Assembly (NCBI RefSeq): GCF_027579695.1
Contig: NC_083571.1
Span: forward strand, 73,232,279 to 73,296,278
Origin: Neoarius graeffei
Taxonomy: Eukaryota; Chordata; Actinopteri; Siluriformes; Ariidae
Direction: 5' to 3'
Length of the DNA stretch: 64,000 nt
In this document: piece by piece, positions 44,001 to 55,645 of the stretch
How positions within the stretch are numbered: position 1 is the stretch's first letter
How the letters are laid out: every line of letters starts with the position of its first letter
Notes under the pieces: generated by a model
Database searches by the model: none
What the model was told of the DNA's origin: nothing
What the model saw: the letters and a program-made list of their open reading frames with translations, nothing else
Program-made: the position numbers and the translations under genes

Positions 44001-46166
44001 ATGGACAGGAAGATTATACTGGCCGTTTTGTGTCTGATTGGTAAGTGTTCACTGAACTTCATCTCAGTTTCTGTAGTCACTTCTATTATCCTGCTCAAAT
44101 ATATTTGCTAGAAATAGCATTGTAGATTAATTTTTAGGTGATTGTTATAAAATTAAGTGTTGGCAGTTTACATATTATACTAAAGTTCCTAGAGAACTAT
44201 GACATTTGTGAGACAATAACATTGGCAGTAAACCACAAAATTGTCAAATTTGTACAATCTGCTCTTGTTTCTAAGATTTATCTTCATTAATCTATGAATT
44301 CTGTGATGAATAGTGAGCGATCTCATGATTTATCCTGATATCTCGTGTTGTGGCGGCACGGTGGTGTAGTGGTTAGCGCTGTCGCCTCACAGCAAGATGG
44401 TCCGGGTTTGAGCCCCGTGGCCGGCGAGGGCCTTTCTGTGCGGAGTTTGCATGTTCCCCCCATGTGTGTGTGGGTTTCCTCTGGGTGCTCCGGTTTCCCC
44501 CACAGTCCAAAGACATGCAGGTTAGGTTAACTGGTGACTCTAAATTGACCGTAGGTGTGAATGGTTCTCTGTGTCCATGTGTCAGCCCTGTGATGACCTG
44601 GTGACTTGTCCAGGGTGTACCCCGCCTTTCGCCCATAGTCAGCTGGGATAGGCTCCAGCTTTCCTGCGACCCTGTAGAACAGGATAAAGCCGAGTGTAAC
44701 AGTGGTGCTGTTACACTCGGTCTAAAAAAAATCACAAAGAATCCTCTTTAAAATATTTGTTAATCGCAGATAAGGTGATGTGAATGCTTAAAATATGGAA
44801 CCTTATATTTATTTTTCTTTTACCTTTGGAGTGTGTGTGCGTTTGTGTTTAATCCTGCTAGTCCATTGATATGAGCCGCCCCTGACTCTGCAGTTTACCT
44901 CAGAGATGATAGTCATAGATTAAACAGATCTGTGATTCGGCTGAGCTTTATGAAGCACATTGCCTTGTTTCTGTTTAATCAGCATCAGTTTCTAATTTTT
45001 ATTTCAATTTTGTTATGGTCCACTATTCTATTCTAATCATCTTCAATGGTCATGACTTCAGCCCTAAGTGCAGCTCAGGTGGGCTCTGCAGTGGACCCGA
45101 CTTCACCCGCAAGCACAGCTGAGATCGACCCCACAATGGACATGACGTCACCCGCAATCACAGATGAGATCAACCTTACAGCGGGCAAGACTTCGCCCCC
45201 GAACACAGCTGGCACAACTACAACAAATGCACCAGTAACTGAAGTTTTCACATTGATCTTCCGCATCAAGGAAACCTTTGTTCCAGCACTGGCTAACCCA
45301 AATTCTAAACAATTTAAAGACAAAGCTGAAAAAGTCACTCGTGAGGTATGTTTTCCAGACAATGCCACCATTTACAATTTATTTAATTCTTCTAAACATG
45401 AGAGATTTTACCACATGAAAACTTCTATTGCCATATAAGACAACCCGAAGAACACATCTGGTTCTAATCATGCATTTCTGTTCAGTGTGTGTGCAGGACA
45501 TGTGTGACTTTTGCCCTTTTGTTTCAATTTTCACTTTCAATTTCAGTGAAATCCAGTTCAATTGACATAACATTTTATCTGTTGGTTTTTGATCATCTAA
45601 TTCATCTTCTTCTTCTTAGATTGAACCATTGTACAAGAAAGCCTTCAAAAACTTCCATCTCATGCAAATCTTCCAGTTCAGGTACCGTAAGAAGGCGGAT
45701 ATGGCTCTGAATGTTTATTTCTTTGTTGATTAATGGTTGAATTTTAACCTGTATCTCTTTGTTTGTGCAATTTCAGGAATGGTTCTATTGTGACACACAG
45801 CCTCATGTCTTTCCTTTCTGGTGCTAACGTGACTGACACCAAAGTGAAAGACGTCCTTGCCAAAGGAGTTAACAGCTTGACCTTTCCTGTTGAGCCAAAC
45901 TCCATCAATGTCACCCATGTTATTAGTCAGTACCAACACGCAAAGATATTACTGTTATTTATTAATTAGTGCTTATTAATTGTAAATAATCCAAACTCAA
46001 ATTTCTTGTATATTTTTAGGTTTAAATATGTATTTGTTTACATTTAATTTCATGTATATGTTTATATTTTGCAGGTAATTCCATGCCACCAGTGATTGCC
46101 AGCTCACTTTCCATGATATGGATGTCTCTTCTACCACTTCTACTTTCAGCAGCATTGCACTGTTAG
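44001..46166 (+). CDS. G3: SEA-domain protein copy lacking its promoter
   Basis: Exons 44001-44040, 45062-45345, 45620-45681, 45777-45925 and 46075-46166 give 208 intact residues, very close to G1. The stalk differs by a few residues (MDMTSP, NLTAGK, TNAP). The SEA domain with G131-S132 and the four sequons is kept. The usual promoter and untranslated exon 1 are deleted at a (CA)n junction, so expression is doubtful unless an alternative upstream promoter is used. Intron 2 is only about 1 kb owing to a second deletion at 44690. Confidence 0.8.
44346..44689 (+). mobile_element. tRNA-derived SINE in G3 intron 2, 3' truncated
   Basis: Same insertion as G1's at 6958. It stops at AGGATAAAGC, where a deletion of about 1.3 kb (relative to G1) begins. 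The junction carries a short inverted-repeat filler (44690-44720). Confidence 0.9.
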
Positions 46167-46466
46167 CTCGAAGCCTGATCAGAAAACGCACACAGTAACT
46201 TAACAACGCTATTTAACATTTCAACCTATTCTACTGTTATAAATGCACACAGACAGCTCCTTTTGTCACCACAAACAGTAACATGTATGTTTGTTTTTTA
46301 CTGATTAATATTTAATTCATAAGCTAAATGGAATCGGGTGTTTTTATAAACAATATCTGCTTTCATGAGAAAAACAAATATTTTAAATTATGAAACTGAG
46401 GATTTAATGATGGTGGTGACATACCTGACCATTTCTCCACTTCTAAACAGTCCTAATGATTGCTAT

Positions 46467-48085
46467 CTTTCATTTATTAAATTTAAATCAATAGGAATAT
46501 TCTTGAAACAGATGTATAGTTAACAGGATAAACTAATATGTCCAAGTCTAGTCATTTATATGTACACTAATTTATATATTGTGTATGCAACTGTGAAATA
46601 ACTATAAATGTTTTATGAAATAACCTTTGCACATTTTATTTGTGTAATTCAATTTTATTATTTCTTAAAATACAATATACACAATACACTGTATGGTGTA
46701 TATATTATAAGCTGGCTGTAAGATTGAGTGCCATAATGGTTGTGAGGAGGTTGGAGCTCAGGTGGCATCTTGGTTCCGTAGTGTGCTGATTAGCACTCTG
46801 GACTCTGAATCCAGTAATCAAAGTTCAAATCTCAGGTAGAACCTCCCCAAAACTTTGTTCAAGGTTCTATACTATTGCAGCAAATATAACATTGTCTCAA
46901 ATGTAGCTCATGTAGGGTTTATTATAGCAAATTCCATATGAGGTGAGTGTGAAACAGATCACTTTTTTTTATTCATAAAGTAAAACTCTTGTGTTCTTTG
47001 GCTAAAAGAGTGAAGTTAGGAACATGTTAGTTAAATATGTTAAAGATCTGGAGGTACCTGGTTCAATCATGATTAACCGTAATTCAATCACTTATTAGTC
47101 CCTGCTGTTTGTGATGCAAACTTTTATTTTAATGGAACTTCACCTGAATCCTTCAGGCCTCCAGTTCGTCACGAGGTCTTTCCCTAATTATCAGCTGCCC
47201 TTTCACAGCAGTAGCAGTCACTGCTTTATTCCAGTTATTGAAACTGATATGATATGATATGGTATAATATGATTGTTTTTTTATTTGTAACTAAAAGATA
47301 CTTTATATGGTAGACTTTACAGTAACCATCTTCATGGTACTGTAGACTAAGTATCAGCCTTTTGGTAATTTCTTTTGGTGTTGAAGACCCTCCTCATTCA
47401 CTATGTACAAGTAAAAGGATTTTATTTAAATATTATTGATCTTTACAGTGCTAGTCTTTCCAAAATGACATCATAAAATCTCAGATTTTCCTGTGTGTGA
47501 TATGCTCAAATAGGTTGTAAAGTTCACTGATAAATAAGAAATTTGTTCAAAAGAAATTTTTGCATCTGAATTCTGTTCCAAAAATCACTAAAAGCTTGTC
47601 CGCCATTAGATTGCATCAATTTGTAGGTCAGTGGTGCTGCATGTGTGACGTCATATGCGCCACTGCCTTCTTTTGTGTCCACACTGACTCTATAATATTC
47701 TTTGCAATGTCATGCATTCTTGATATTAATTCTCTTGAAAAAGATGACGAAAGCTACAACAGGATGGTACACAAGTGTCAGATTAATAAAAATATTATTT
47801 TATAATTTTAATAATTTTATTTAGGTGCTTATGGTAGGAAATATTGAGTGCTGTTTTATGAGCTAATCCCACAACACCGTTAACTATAACTATTACTATA
47901 GCTATACCTATACGTATAACTATAACTATGATTATACCTATAGCTGAATTTATTTCCTGTCTGGAGCAGTCACAGCACATCTATAATCCCGGCTATAGGA
48001 TGTTGGCTGTTGTGGGAAAATGTCGCAGTTGTAGGGATTCTTTGACACTTCCATAATCAGCTTCTCCTCCATTGATGCAACACTG
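46467..48085. repeat. Array flank repeat U', copy 4
   Basis: Partner of 10441-12052 in unit A, with tRNA-Gln-like sequence at 46772-46844. It starts with an unoccupied CTTTCATT site. Confidence 0.85.
46772..46844 (+). pseudogene. tRNA-Gln(CTG)-like pseudogene
   Basis: 73 nt, the same as the copy at 10746-10818, with intact anticodon arm and degenerate acceptor and T stems. Confidence 0.65.
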
Positions 48086-49017
48086 TCTCAGAAAAAATGT
48101 CCCAGAATAAAAAGAAAGAAACACAGTTCAATAAAATATCAAAAATACAACTCAAATCTCAGATCTCACAGATCAATGTATATAAGCAATAACTCAAATT
48201 TACACAGTTTGGTGTATCACCAATCCTTTAGTTAAGTCTTTTATCAGTCCAAATGAAATTCACTGTGTATTGCTGCAAAAACCTGATAGTTTTGTCCTAC
48301 CATGATCCAAATGTTAGAATCAGTGTCTTTGTCCACAGTGTGCAGGTGACTTTTGCAGAATAGGTGATCCTCCCAGTGTCTCTCCTATGGGTGGCTCGCC
48401 ATCTGCTTTCCACAGCTCCAGGTGTTTTCACACACCAGTGATCCCAACTAAAAAACCTGGCCAAATCCTCGTTCAAAACTCAAATAAAACAGGATCCAGC
48501 AATGTGGACAGCAGGTGAATAAAATTTTTTCCCAAGAATGAAAGAAAAACAAGATATAAAACCTCAAAATACACTTCTTTTACTCCTATTTACTTTTTCT
48601 TTTCCTCTCGTTTTCAACTTTTCCCTCTGCCGCCTCTAGCGTTCTGCTCTTGCTCTAATTATTCTCCCTCCCTCCGGCAATGGCGCTGTAGTTACCTGAT
48701 TGGCTGTTACTGCTGCACTTGATTTAGTATTGATCTAAGCTTCTATTAGTTTATCATATTCACCGAGGTTACACAGTCATTCCCCCATTCCTTTTTTCAG
48801 AACTGTTCAAGCTGGTAGAGGTTGCTTGCCTCAGCTGAGGGTATGTTGTCATCAAAGGCCAAAACACCCAGTGATGTGGACGTACCCAACTGATGATGTG
48901 TCGTAATGGTAGTAACACCATCTAGAAGTCATCTGCCACTCAAATCATTTGCAGTGCTGGAACTTCAGAGAATGTAACTCACAGTCCTAGTAATCGGTCT
49001 GAATATCTGAAACAACA
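48086..49017. other. Unassigned sequence shared with unit A
   Basis: Colinear with 12053-12296 and 13224-13919. At about 48325 (AATCAGTGTC) it carries the empty site of the TIR element seen at 12297-13223. No gene is supported. Confidence 0.5.
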
Positions 49018-49254
49018 GGAATTTTTGCCCATTCCTCCGTACAGAACAGCCTCACCTCTGAGATGTTGGTGGGTTTTCTCGCATCAGCTGCTTGCTTCAA
49101 GTCCTTCCACAGCATTTCGATTGGATTAAGGTCAGGACTTTGACTTGGCCATTCCAAAACATTAACTTTATTCTTCTTTAACCATTCTTTGGTAGAATGA
49201 CTTGTGTGCTTATGGTCGTTGTCTGCTGCATGATCCACCTCCTCTTGAGATTCA
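49018..49254 (-). pseudogene. Tc1-like transposase remnant
   Basis: Unit-B partner of 13920-14163, with [17 protein letters not shown] and [15 protein letters not shown]. It is cut by the LINE's T-rich end at about 49255. Confidence 0.75.
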
Positions 49255-49632
49255 GTTTTTTTCTTTTTTTCACACAATTAAAAACAATACATAAAGACAT
49301 CTAAACAAAAGACATTTGGATTGTGCTGGGGAAGGTGGAGACCCATAAGGTCTATAAGAGTTCTTCCCCATGTTTCCTAGTATTACAACGGATTAATTAT
49401 AATAACTAAAGGTGATGAAACAAAAGAGTAAAACAACAACTAATAACCATAACAACTAAATGATAACACATAAATAGATAATAACTAATATTAAGTAAAT
49501 TAACGAAAGTAATAAGTAAAGAAATAACAAAAAATGACTAATTAGTGAAAATTTAGCAACTAAGTTAACAAGCAAATTATATCAATTCGATAAATAATAA
49601 CTAAACAAATAATAACGAAAAAATACAACAAC
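49255..49632 (-). mobile_element. CR1/L2-like LINE, 3' part
   Basis: Counterpart of 14164-14538; a T-rich start then A-rich 3' UTR. The LINE continues at 51180 after the Kolobok copy. Confidence 0.55.
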
Positions 49633-49865
49633 TTAAAGGTCCCATGGCATGAAATTTTCACTTTCTGAGGTTTTTTAACGTTAAAATGAGTTCCTCTGAC
49701 CTTCTTAAGTCACCCCAGTGGCTAGAAATTTCATAATGTGTAAACCAAACTATGCCCAACATTTGAGAATGGCGCGTCAAAACGGCGTATTGAGAAGCTC
49801 TTCCCTTGCCTACGTCAGCAAGGGAGATGATCCCCACGCCCCCCCTCTAGATTCCCACCCACAGT

Positions 49866-50177
49866 ATGGATTGCCCGCCCAGCTCAAAAGTTGCCACCAA
49901 ACATGGAAGTTGCGCTGTACATGGATGTGACAACACAGAAAGGAGTCTGTTTTTACTGCCGACGGGAGAGCCCCTGAAGACGCAGTGGCTTAATTTTATT
50001 TACTCCAGTAATACGCCGTCGAGTCTACCTAAGACGGTGTATGTTTGTCGGAAGCATTTTCCTGATGAATGTTTCCACAACTTGGGACAGTACAGGGCAG
50101 GTTTTGCACATCAACTGTCACTGAAGCCTGGGTCCGTACCAAGCATCCCTGACACATCAGCCACAAACACCGAACAA
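49866..50177 (+). pseudogene. THAP zinc-finger exon of Kolobok transposase
   Basis: Encodes C16/C21, W41 and C61/H64 of a C2CH THAP finger and ends at a donor GTAAGT. Without downstream exons it can at best yield a lone DNA-binding domain. Splicing to downstream sequence was not found. Confidence 0.75.
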
Positions 50178-50200
50178 GTAAGTGTATAACTGTTAAGTCG

Positions 50201-50690
50201 TTTTGCCGTGTTTTAAAATCGGTGCCACGTTAGCCTTGCAATGGCTACATTAGCTGTGCAGCTAATCGCTTCCTGCAGTTAGCCAGGTACTCTGCGCTAC
50301 AAAACCAAAAAGCATGCAGCATGCTCTGTTAAACTGAGTTTAGTCTGGAAATTGACTGTAACTTATGAGCTTATGTTTTGCCACGTTTTAAAACCGGTGC
50401 CACGTTAGCCTTGCAATGGCTACATTAGCTGTGCAGCTAACCGCTTCCTGCAGTTAGCCAGGTACTCTGCGCTACAAAACCAAAAAGCATGCAGCATGCT
50501 CTGTTAAACTGAGTTTAGTCTGGAAATTGACTGTAACTTATGAGCTTATGTTTTGCCGTGTTTTAAAATCGGTGCCACGTTAGCCTTGCAATGGCTACAT
50601 TAGTTGTGCAGCTAACCGCTTCCTGCAGTTAGCCAGGTACTCTGCGCTACAAAACCAAAAAGCATGCAGCATGGTCTGTTATAATAGCCA
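50201..50690. repeat. 175-bp tandem repeats inside Kolobok
   Basis: Units begin at 50201, 50376 and 50551 (TTTTGCC...TTTTAAAA) and contain GCAGCTAACCGCTTCCTGCAG. The last unit is partial. Confidence 0.9.
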
Positions 50691-51179
50691 ATCAAAACAG
50701 TTTTTACAAAGACACCCACATTCTTTTTTTTAAGTCACTCGTTCATTTTATTTGTTTGTTTGTTCAGTAAAAGCCCAAACATTTGTTGAATTTATTTTAT
50801 TTCCTCGCGTCGCACCTTAATGACATCAGCGTGCCCTTCGTGGTTTGTTCCTTCTCTCTTGCCATAGTAAGACACCCACATCCGCTTGTTCTGACCCACT
50901 GGAGGTAGCGTCACAGTGCTGTTAGCCAATCAGATGTAACACGTTTACATGTCATGAATATTAATGATAAGACCTGCCCCCACCCTCTACCCTTCCCTGC
51001 CTCCTGCTTCTCATTAGCAAAACGACGCACTGGGAAAAGCGCTGAAATGGGGCTTTCTCCCAGGAGGCTATATCTACGTGCCGAGGGTTCATTTCGAGAA
51101 AGGCTGCGGATATAACATCCGGAAACCTCCACGAGCCCGTTTAAAGCATCAACAAACCACCATGCCATGGGTCCTTTAA

Positions 51180-52533
51180 GAAATGCAACCAAGATATAAG
51201 GAGGAAATAAAAAACCAATGAATAGGAAATTAGGTAAATGATTGGTTGTGCAGTAGATAATTTTTTAGCATGTTCTTAAAGATGGATAATGATTTGTAGA
51301 GCTGTAAGTTCCGATTTAAACTATTCCAAATTTGTGGGCACCTGAACATCATGGAGAACATTCGTTGCTGGGTTTTTACTCGGATCTGTTTCAAATTTTC
51401 CGCTGCCTTGTACTGTATTGACGGTAATCCGAGTTATAGTTAAAAAGACCCTTAAATTTATTTGGTATAGAAGAACTATAGTTAATTATTTATGAACAAA
51501 AAGACAAATTTGTAGCTTGTTTATATCGTATACAGTTATTACTTTTAGATTACTAAACAGCGATGCGGAGGGGAATGTGTCTGAGACATTTGAAATGATC
51601 CGGACGAAGCGTTTTTGAAGAAGGAGTAGTGGCTTTAGTGAAGTAGAGTATGTACTAGCCCATACTATGTTACAATATGCTAGATAGGGATATATCAAAC
51701 TGTAGTATAGTATAATGAATGTTTTTGAAGATAGTATATTTGCAATTTTTCTGATGATACCTATGTTTTTATAAATTTTTTGGCAAATAAGGTCGATATG
51801 TTTTTTCCAAGTAAGTTTTTCATCAACGGTGACACCTTAAAAATGTGTGTGCATTACTTGATCAATGGGTATGTTTTTAATAGCTATTTTTACATTTTCT
51901 TTATTGTATTTTTTATTCTTCCCCGTAAAAATAATAAAATTTGTTTTCTTAACATTTAAGGACAATTTATTTGCTTGGAACCATTTGTTTATTTTATCTA
52001 ATTCACAATTCATTCTACTTACTAATATATCAAGATTTGAGTGTGATGTAAATAATAGTGCATATATTTTATCAGATACATAAGCTAAATCGTTGATATA
52101 GATGAGGAATAACAGGGGACCCAGAATAGAACCTTGCGGAACGCCACAGGAGATTGGTTTTGTATTTGAAGAATAGATATTATTGGAAACATATGATAAG
52201 TAATCTTTTAACCAGGTGAAAACATAGCCATGAAAACCCTAACAGTTAAGTTTCTCCATTAATATTTCGTGGTCCACCGTATCGAAGGCCTTCGATAGAT
52301 CCAAAAAAACTCCAATGGTGAATTCATTCTTTTCTATAGCCGAGGTGATTTTATCTACTAAATTCAAGAGGGTCATGCATGTTGAGTGATGTTTTCGGAA
52401 TCCATATTGCTGTTTGTGAAGTATGCTATTCTCTTCCAGGTGCTGCAAAATTCTACTAATTTCTCAAGAACCTTTGAAAAGACTGGCAAAATAGAGATTG
52501 GCTGGTAATTTGACAATAAACAGGGGTCTCCAG
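51180..52533 (-). pseudogene. CR1/L2-like LINE reverse transcriptase, truncated
   Basis: Reading on the minus strand from 52448: QQYGFRKHHSTCM and FLDLSKAFDTVDHEIL (RT fingers/palm); then, near 52120, GVPQGSILGPLLF followed by YINDL; then a degenerate stretch where FADD is expected (LFTSHSN); then YPYLAYCNIVWASTY at about 51680. It has stops and frame changes. The 5' end is truncated at the start of a hAT-like block at 52534. Confidence 0.8.
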
Positions 52534-53032
52534 CAGGGCTTTACATTAACTTTTTTTGCTCTCCGGTCACTGTGGCTAGTGGTTTTCCTGAGTCACTAGC
52601 CATTCAGCCTTTTCACTAGCCACAATTTTGTTGCCAGGAAATCGCAGTTTTTTCTTCATCATGATACGTTAAAGTTCGGAAGCTCGAGATTTAATTATGA
52701 ATGGCAGCATATAATGTATCTCTACAGTAGTATATTCAGTGCTGTTAAGGTAAGTAATATTCAGTGCTGTTAAGGTAGCTCCCTATCTGAAAACATGCAA
52801 CTAATTCAGACAAAAATATAAACAGAGTATTCTGTTTATTGAACTCAAATTCAAGCCCCTGACAATATGAAATATCATATATGAAAAATAACATTCAGTA
52901 CAATTGAACTGATTCTAATATTAAAAGTCCAGTTCAAAACATTTATCATTGAAAAACATTTGATGTTTTGATATGCAAGTATTATGTGTATTATCAAGTA
53001 TTATTATGTATATTATGTATTATCTATTAATA

Positions 53033-53089
<57 letters not shown>
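53033..53089. repeat. (GT)n microsatellite
   Basis: A nearly pure GT dinucleotide run. Sequence from 52560 to 53033 on its left holds no recognised gene. Confidence 0.95.
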
Positions 53090-53091
<2 letters not shown>

Positions 53092-53714
53092 CATGTGTAG
53101 AGAGAGACATTAAATGTCCTCATTACATTCATCATCAGATGAGTCTGAATGGTCCATGAAAAATGGTCTTCATGACCTTAGGTTCCAGGAGGCCATAAGT
53201 TGATAGCTGGGGTGGGATCAACTTCTTTCCAATCGTGTGAAGGTTTCTAAACAGCAGCTCCATCCTCTCCAGCTCAGCCGACTTCATGACAGCCAGGGAC
53301 TGAAAGCAATGCTGTCCTGTAGTGACCAGCCTCCTTCACCTGTTTTGATGTCATAGTACCGATGTGTGCATTTGACTTTTCGTGCTTCTTTATAGTTTCG
53401 AGTTTAAAATTACTGGTGCCTGTCTTTGCCAGACTTTCTCCAGTCTTTGCAGTACATGGTATTTTCAGTTTTGCTATGAACTAGCCAATCTCACCCGAAC
53501 TTCCATTTGTCATTGAACTATCTTATCTTCCTATTAACATCTTGTTCATCTCCATGGCCGCAGCCAGCTCTGAGGCCCCTGCGGTCCGGACCTCGGTCAT
53601 TTTTAAGAGCTGAAAATACATTTGTACGCTTGTAGGTGTAATTAAGGATTTGTGTATTTAAGATTTGGATAAGTGATCAATCTTTAATAATTCCATAAAA
53701 TCAGTCTCATTTGG

Positions 53715-53865
53715 ATCGTTGAAGTGAATCATTCAATGAATCGAATCAAGGAATCATTTAATGAATCCGTGAATCATTTAGTGAATCGTTCAATGAATCA
53801 TTTGGTGAACCGTTCAATGAATCATTTAGTGAATCATTTAATGAATCATACCATTAATCCTGGAT
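53715..53865. repeat. GAATCATT-type tandem repeat
   Basis: Irregular tandem copies of a roughly 20-24 bp motif with TGAATCATTTAGTGAATCG and variants. No gene; it is flanked by unassigned sequence (53340-53700, 53870-54095). Confidence 0.8.
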
Positions 53866-54092
53866 AAATTACCAAACAGCTAGATTATGGTATCTTATCA
53901 AATTATTATTGATCACTTACCATATTACAAATTGTCTACACCTTCCTTGAATTCTTTTGACTGGGCCACTTCAGAATATCGAACAGCAGATGAGTACACA
54001 CACACAGCTTTGATAATAAATGAATTTATTATACAAAGATTAAAATAATAATTAATATATACAAGCAGTGAGGTGTGTATATATGTGTTTGT

Positions 54093-54099
<7 letters not shown>

Positions 54100-54127
<28 letters not shown>

Positions 54128-55419
54128 GGCCCCTAGGCCTGAGCCAAGGTGTGTGTGTGTATGAGGGAGCTATAAAATTTGGAATGTTCTTATCTGATGT
54201 TTTATTATGTTCGTGTGTGTGTGTGTGTGTGTGTGCACGCGTGTGTGTCCGTGCCAGGATGAGCCAGAGTGTCTTATCTGCAATCTTGGAGGAGGGGACC
54301 CCTCAGGATTTAGTGAGCATGCTTTTTCTCAGTAACAAAGAAATTCCACACTCATAACATTATCAAACTCACTGAAATCTTAATAAGGTCAAAATATGAG
54401 TGAGTTAAATTAAATTAGAATGTTAGGAGAGAGAGAGAAAGACATGCACAAACTTATGGATTAACCAATTTTAAATCAATAATACCAAATAATAGGGAAT
54501 CAAAAATAATAAATCAGTGTACACACTTATTCCTGACTATTGCTTCACACTTAGTGAATTAATTACTGTCTAGACTAATATTATTTATCTGTGCCCAGTG
54601 CCTTTCCTTACTGCAACTTTCGTCTTCTGTAGAAAGCAGAGTCTCTTCCGTGGAAATGACAGGCAGGCTGGAGATTGCGCTTCGGAGAGACAGAGAGAGA
54701 GAGCGAGCGGTTGCTCTGAAGTTTTCTTTGAAGATCTTCGTAGCTCGTGAGAAGAAAGTTCTGATCAGACAGGTTAGGACGGTCCAGCCGCTCCCAACAC
54801 CAATAAAACTGCCTTTTGGTTGCAGTCAAGTACGTACTAAAAGAATGACTGAGAAAACCGGTTTATAACTCACTTGAGTTAAAAGCGCGCGTGTTTCCTG
54901 GAGTCCACCGTGATCAAGGGTGGATAGAAGGAGGAGAACGTTCTAAAACGTGTCTCTTGCAGGAAAGAGTCGTGGTTTCGGACGGTCCGATGGTGAGCGT
55001 CCCTCTATGGTCTGTCCTCCGCTGAGTTCAGACACCAGAGACAAAGAAAAATGGAGTTTCCAAGTCTCTTATGTGAAACCTGAGGAATGATGTACGTGAT
55101 CCCGCCCAGGCGTGACGTAGTCAACGCGGAAGTGTAGTTCTTAGACACAAGATGGCGGCATGATACCTACACGCTAAATATTCAACTGGATAAAAAAATA
55201 AAGAATAACATTAAAACATCTCCTTAAAAAGTGCATTGTTAATGATGTTAAACGTTGATTCTGTCTCTGTTTGGTGCACGCGGCTCTGAGACCAAGAACA
55301 CAAAAGCGAATGAGCGCACGCGTGACTCGGGGGAGGAACGCAGTGCAGGAGACACGGGGTTTCCATGGTAACCATCAGTGCACTTTCATGAAGCTGTTAA
55401 ATTTACATTTTCAAACTTC
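54100..55419. other. (GT)n tracts and unassigned sequence
   Basis: GT-rich runs at about 54096-54125, 54150-54160 and 54212-54250 create spurious frames. From 54590 to 55380 the sequence has moderate GC, but I see no domain, splice pattern or repeat end. Confidence 0.4.
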
Positions 55420-55505
55420 ATAGTCAGCTGGGATAGGCTCCAGCTTGCCTGCGACCCTGTAGAACAGGATAAAGTGGCTCGAGATAATGAGATGAGATGA
55501 GATGA
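55420..55505 (+). mobile_element. tRNA-derived SINE, 3' end only
   Basis: Starts at ATAGTCAGCTGGGATAGGC and ends in GAGATGAGATGAGATGA, equal to the last 85 bp of the SINE family at 6958. 5' truncated. Confidence 0.85.
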
Positions 55506-55529
55506 AAAAATAAATATATTATTTCCCAG

Positions 55530-55645
55530 CTTAAGGTCGGTCCATATCGTGAAATACTGTGACCTCAGCCCAGAGGCCTCGTTCAGTATTTTCAAGACCT
55601 CAGTCACGGTATTTCACGATACGGACCCCCCCAGGTGGTAAATAA
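55530..55645. repeat. Short foldback (MITE-like) hairpin
   Basis: TCCATATCGTGAAATACTGTGA pairs with the complement of TCACGGTATTTCACGATACGGA across a loop of about 40 nt. The outer sequence (TTATTTCCCAGC / GGTGGTAAATAA) is also roughly symmetric. Probably a small MITE; no TSD defined. Confidence 0.65.

Larger units (their letters stand above)
49637..51175 (+). mobile_element. Kolobok element, 1539 bp, unit-B copy
   Basis: The same TTAA-flanked ends (49633-49636, 51176-51179) and THAP exon as in unit A, without the nested insertions. It contains 175-bp tandem repeats at 50201-50690. It is non-autonomous because no catalytic exon is present. Confidence 0.85.

Noticed and set aside
54073-54357. 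Cysteine/valine-rich reading frame
   Set aside because: Produced by (GT)n microsatellites; no domain or conserved copy.
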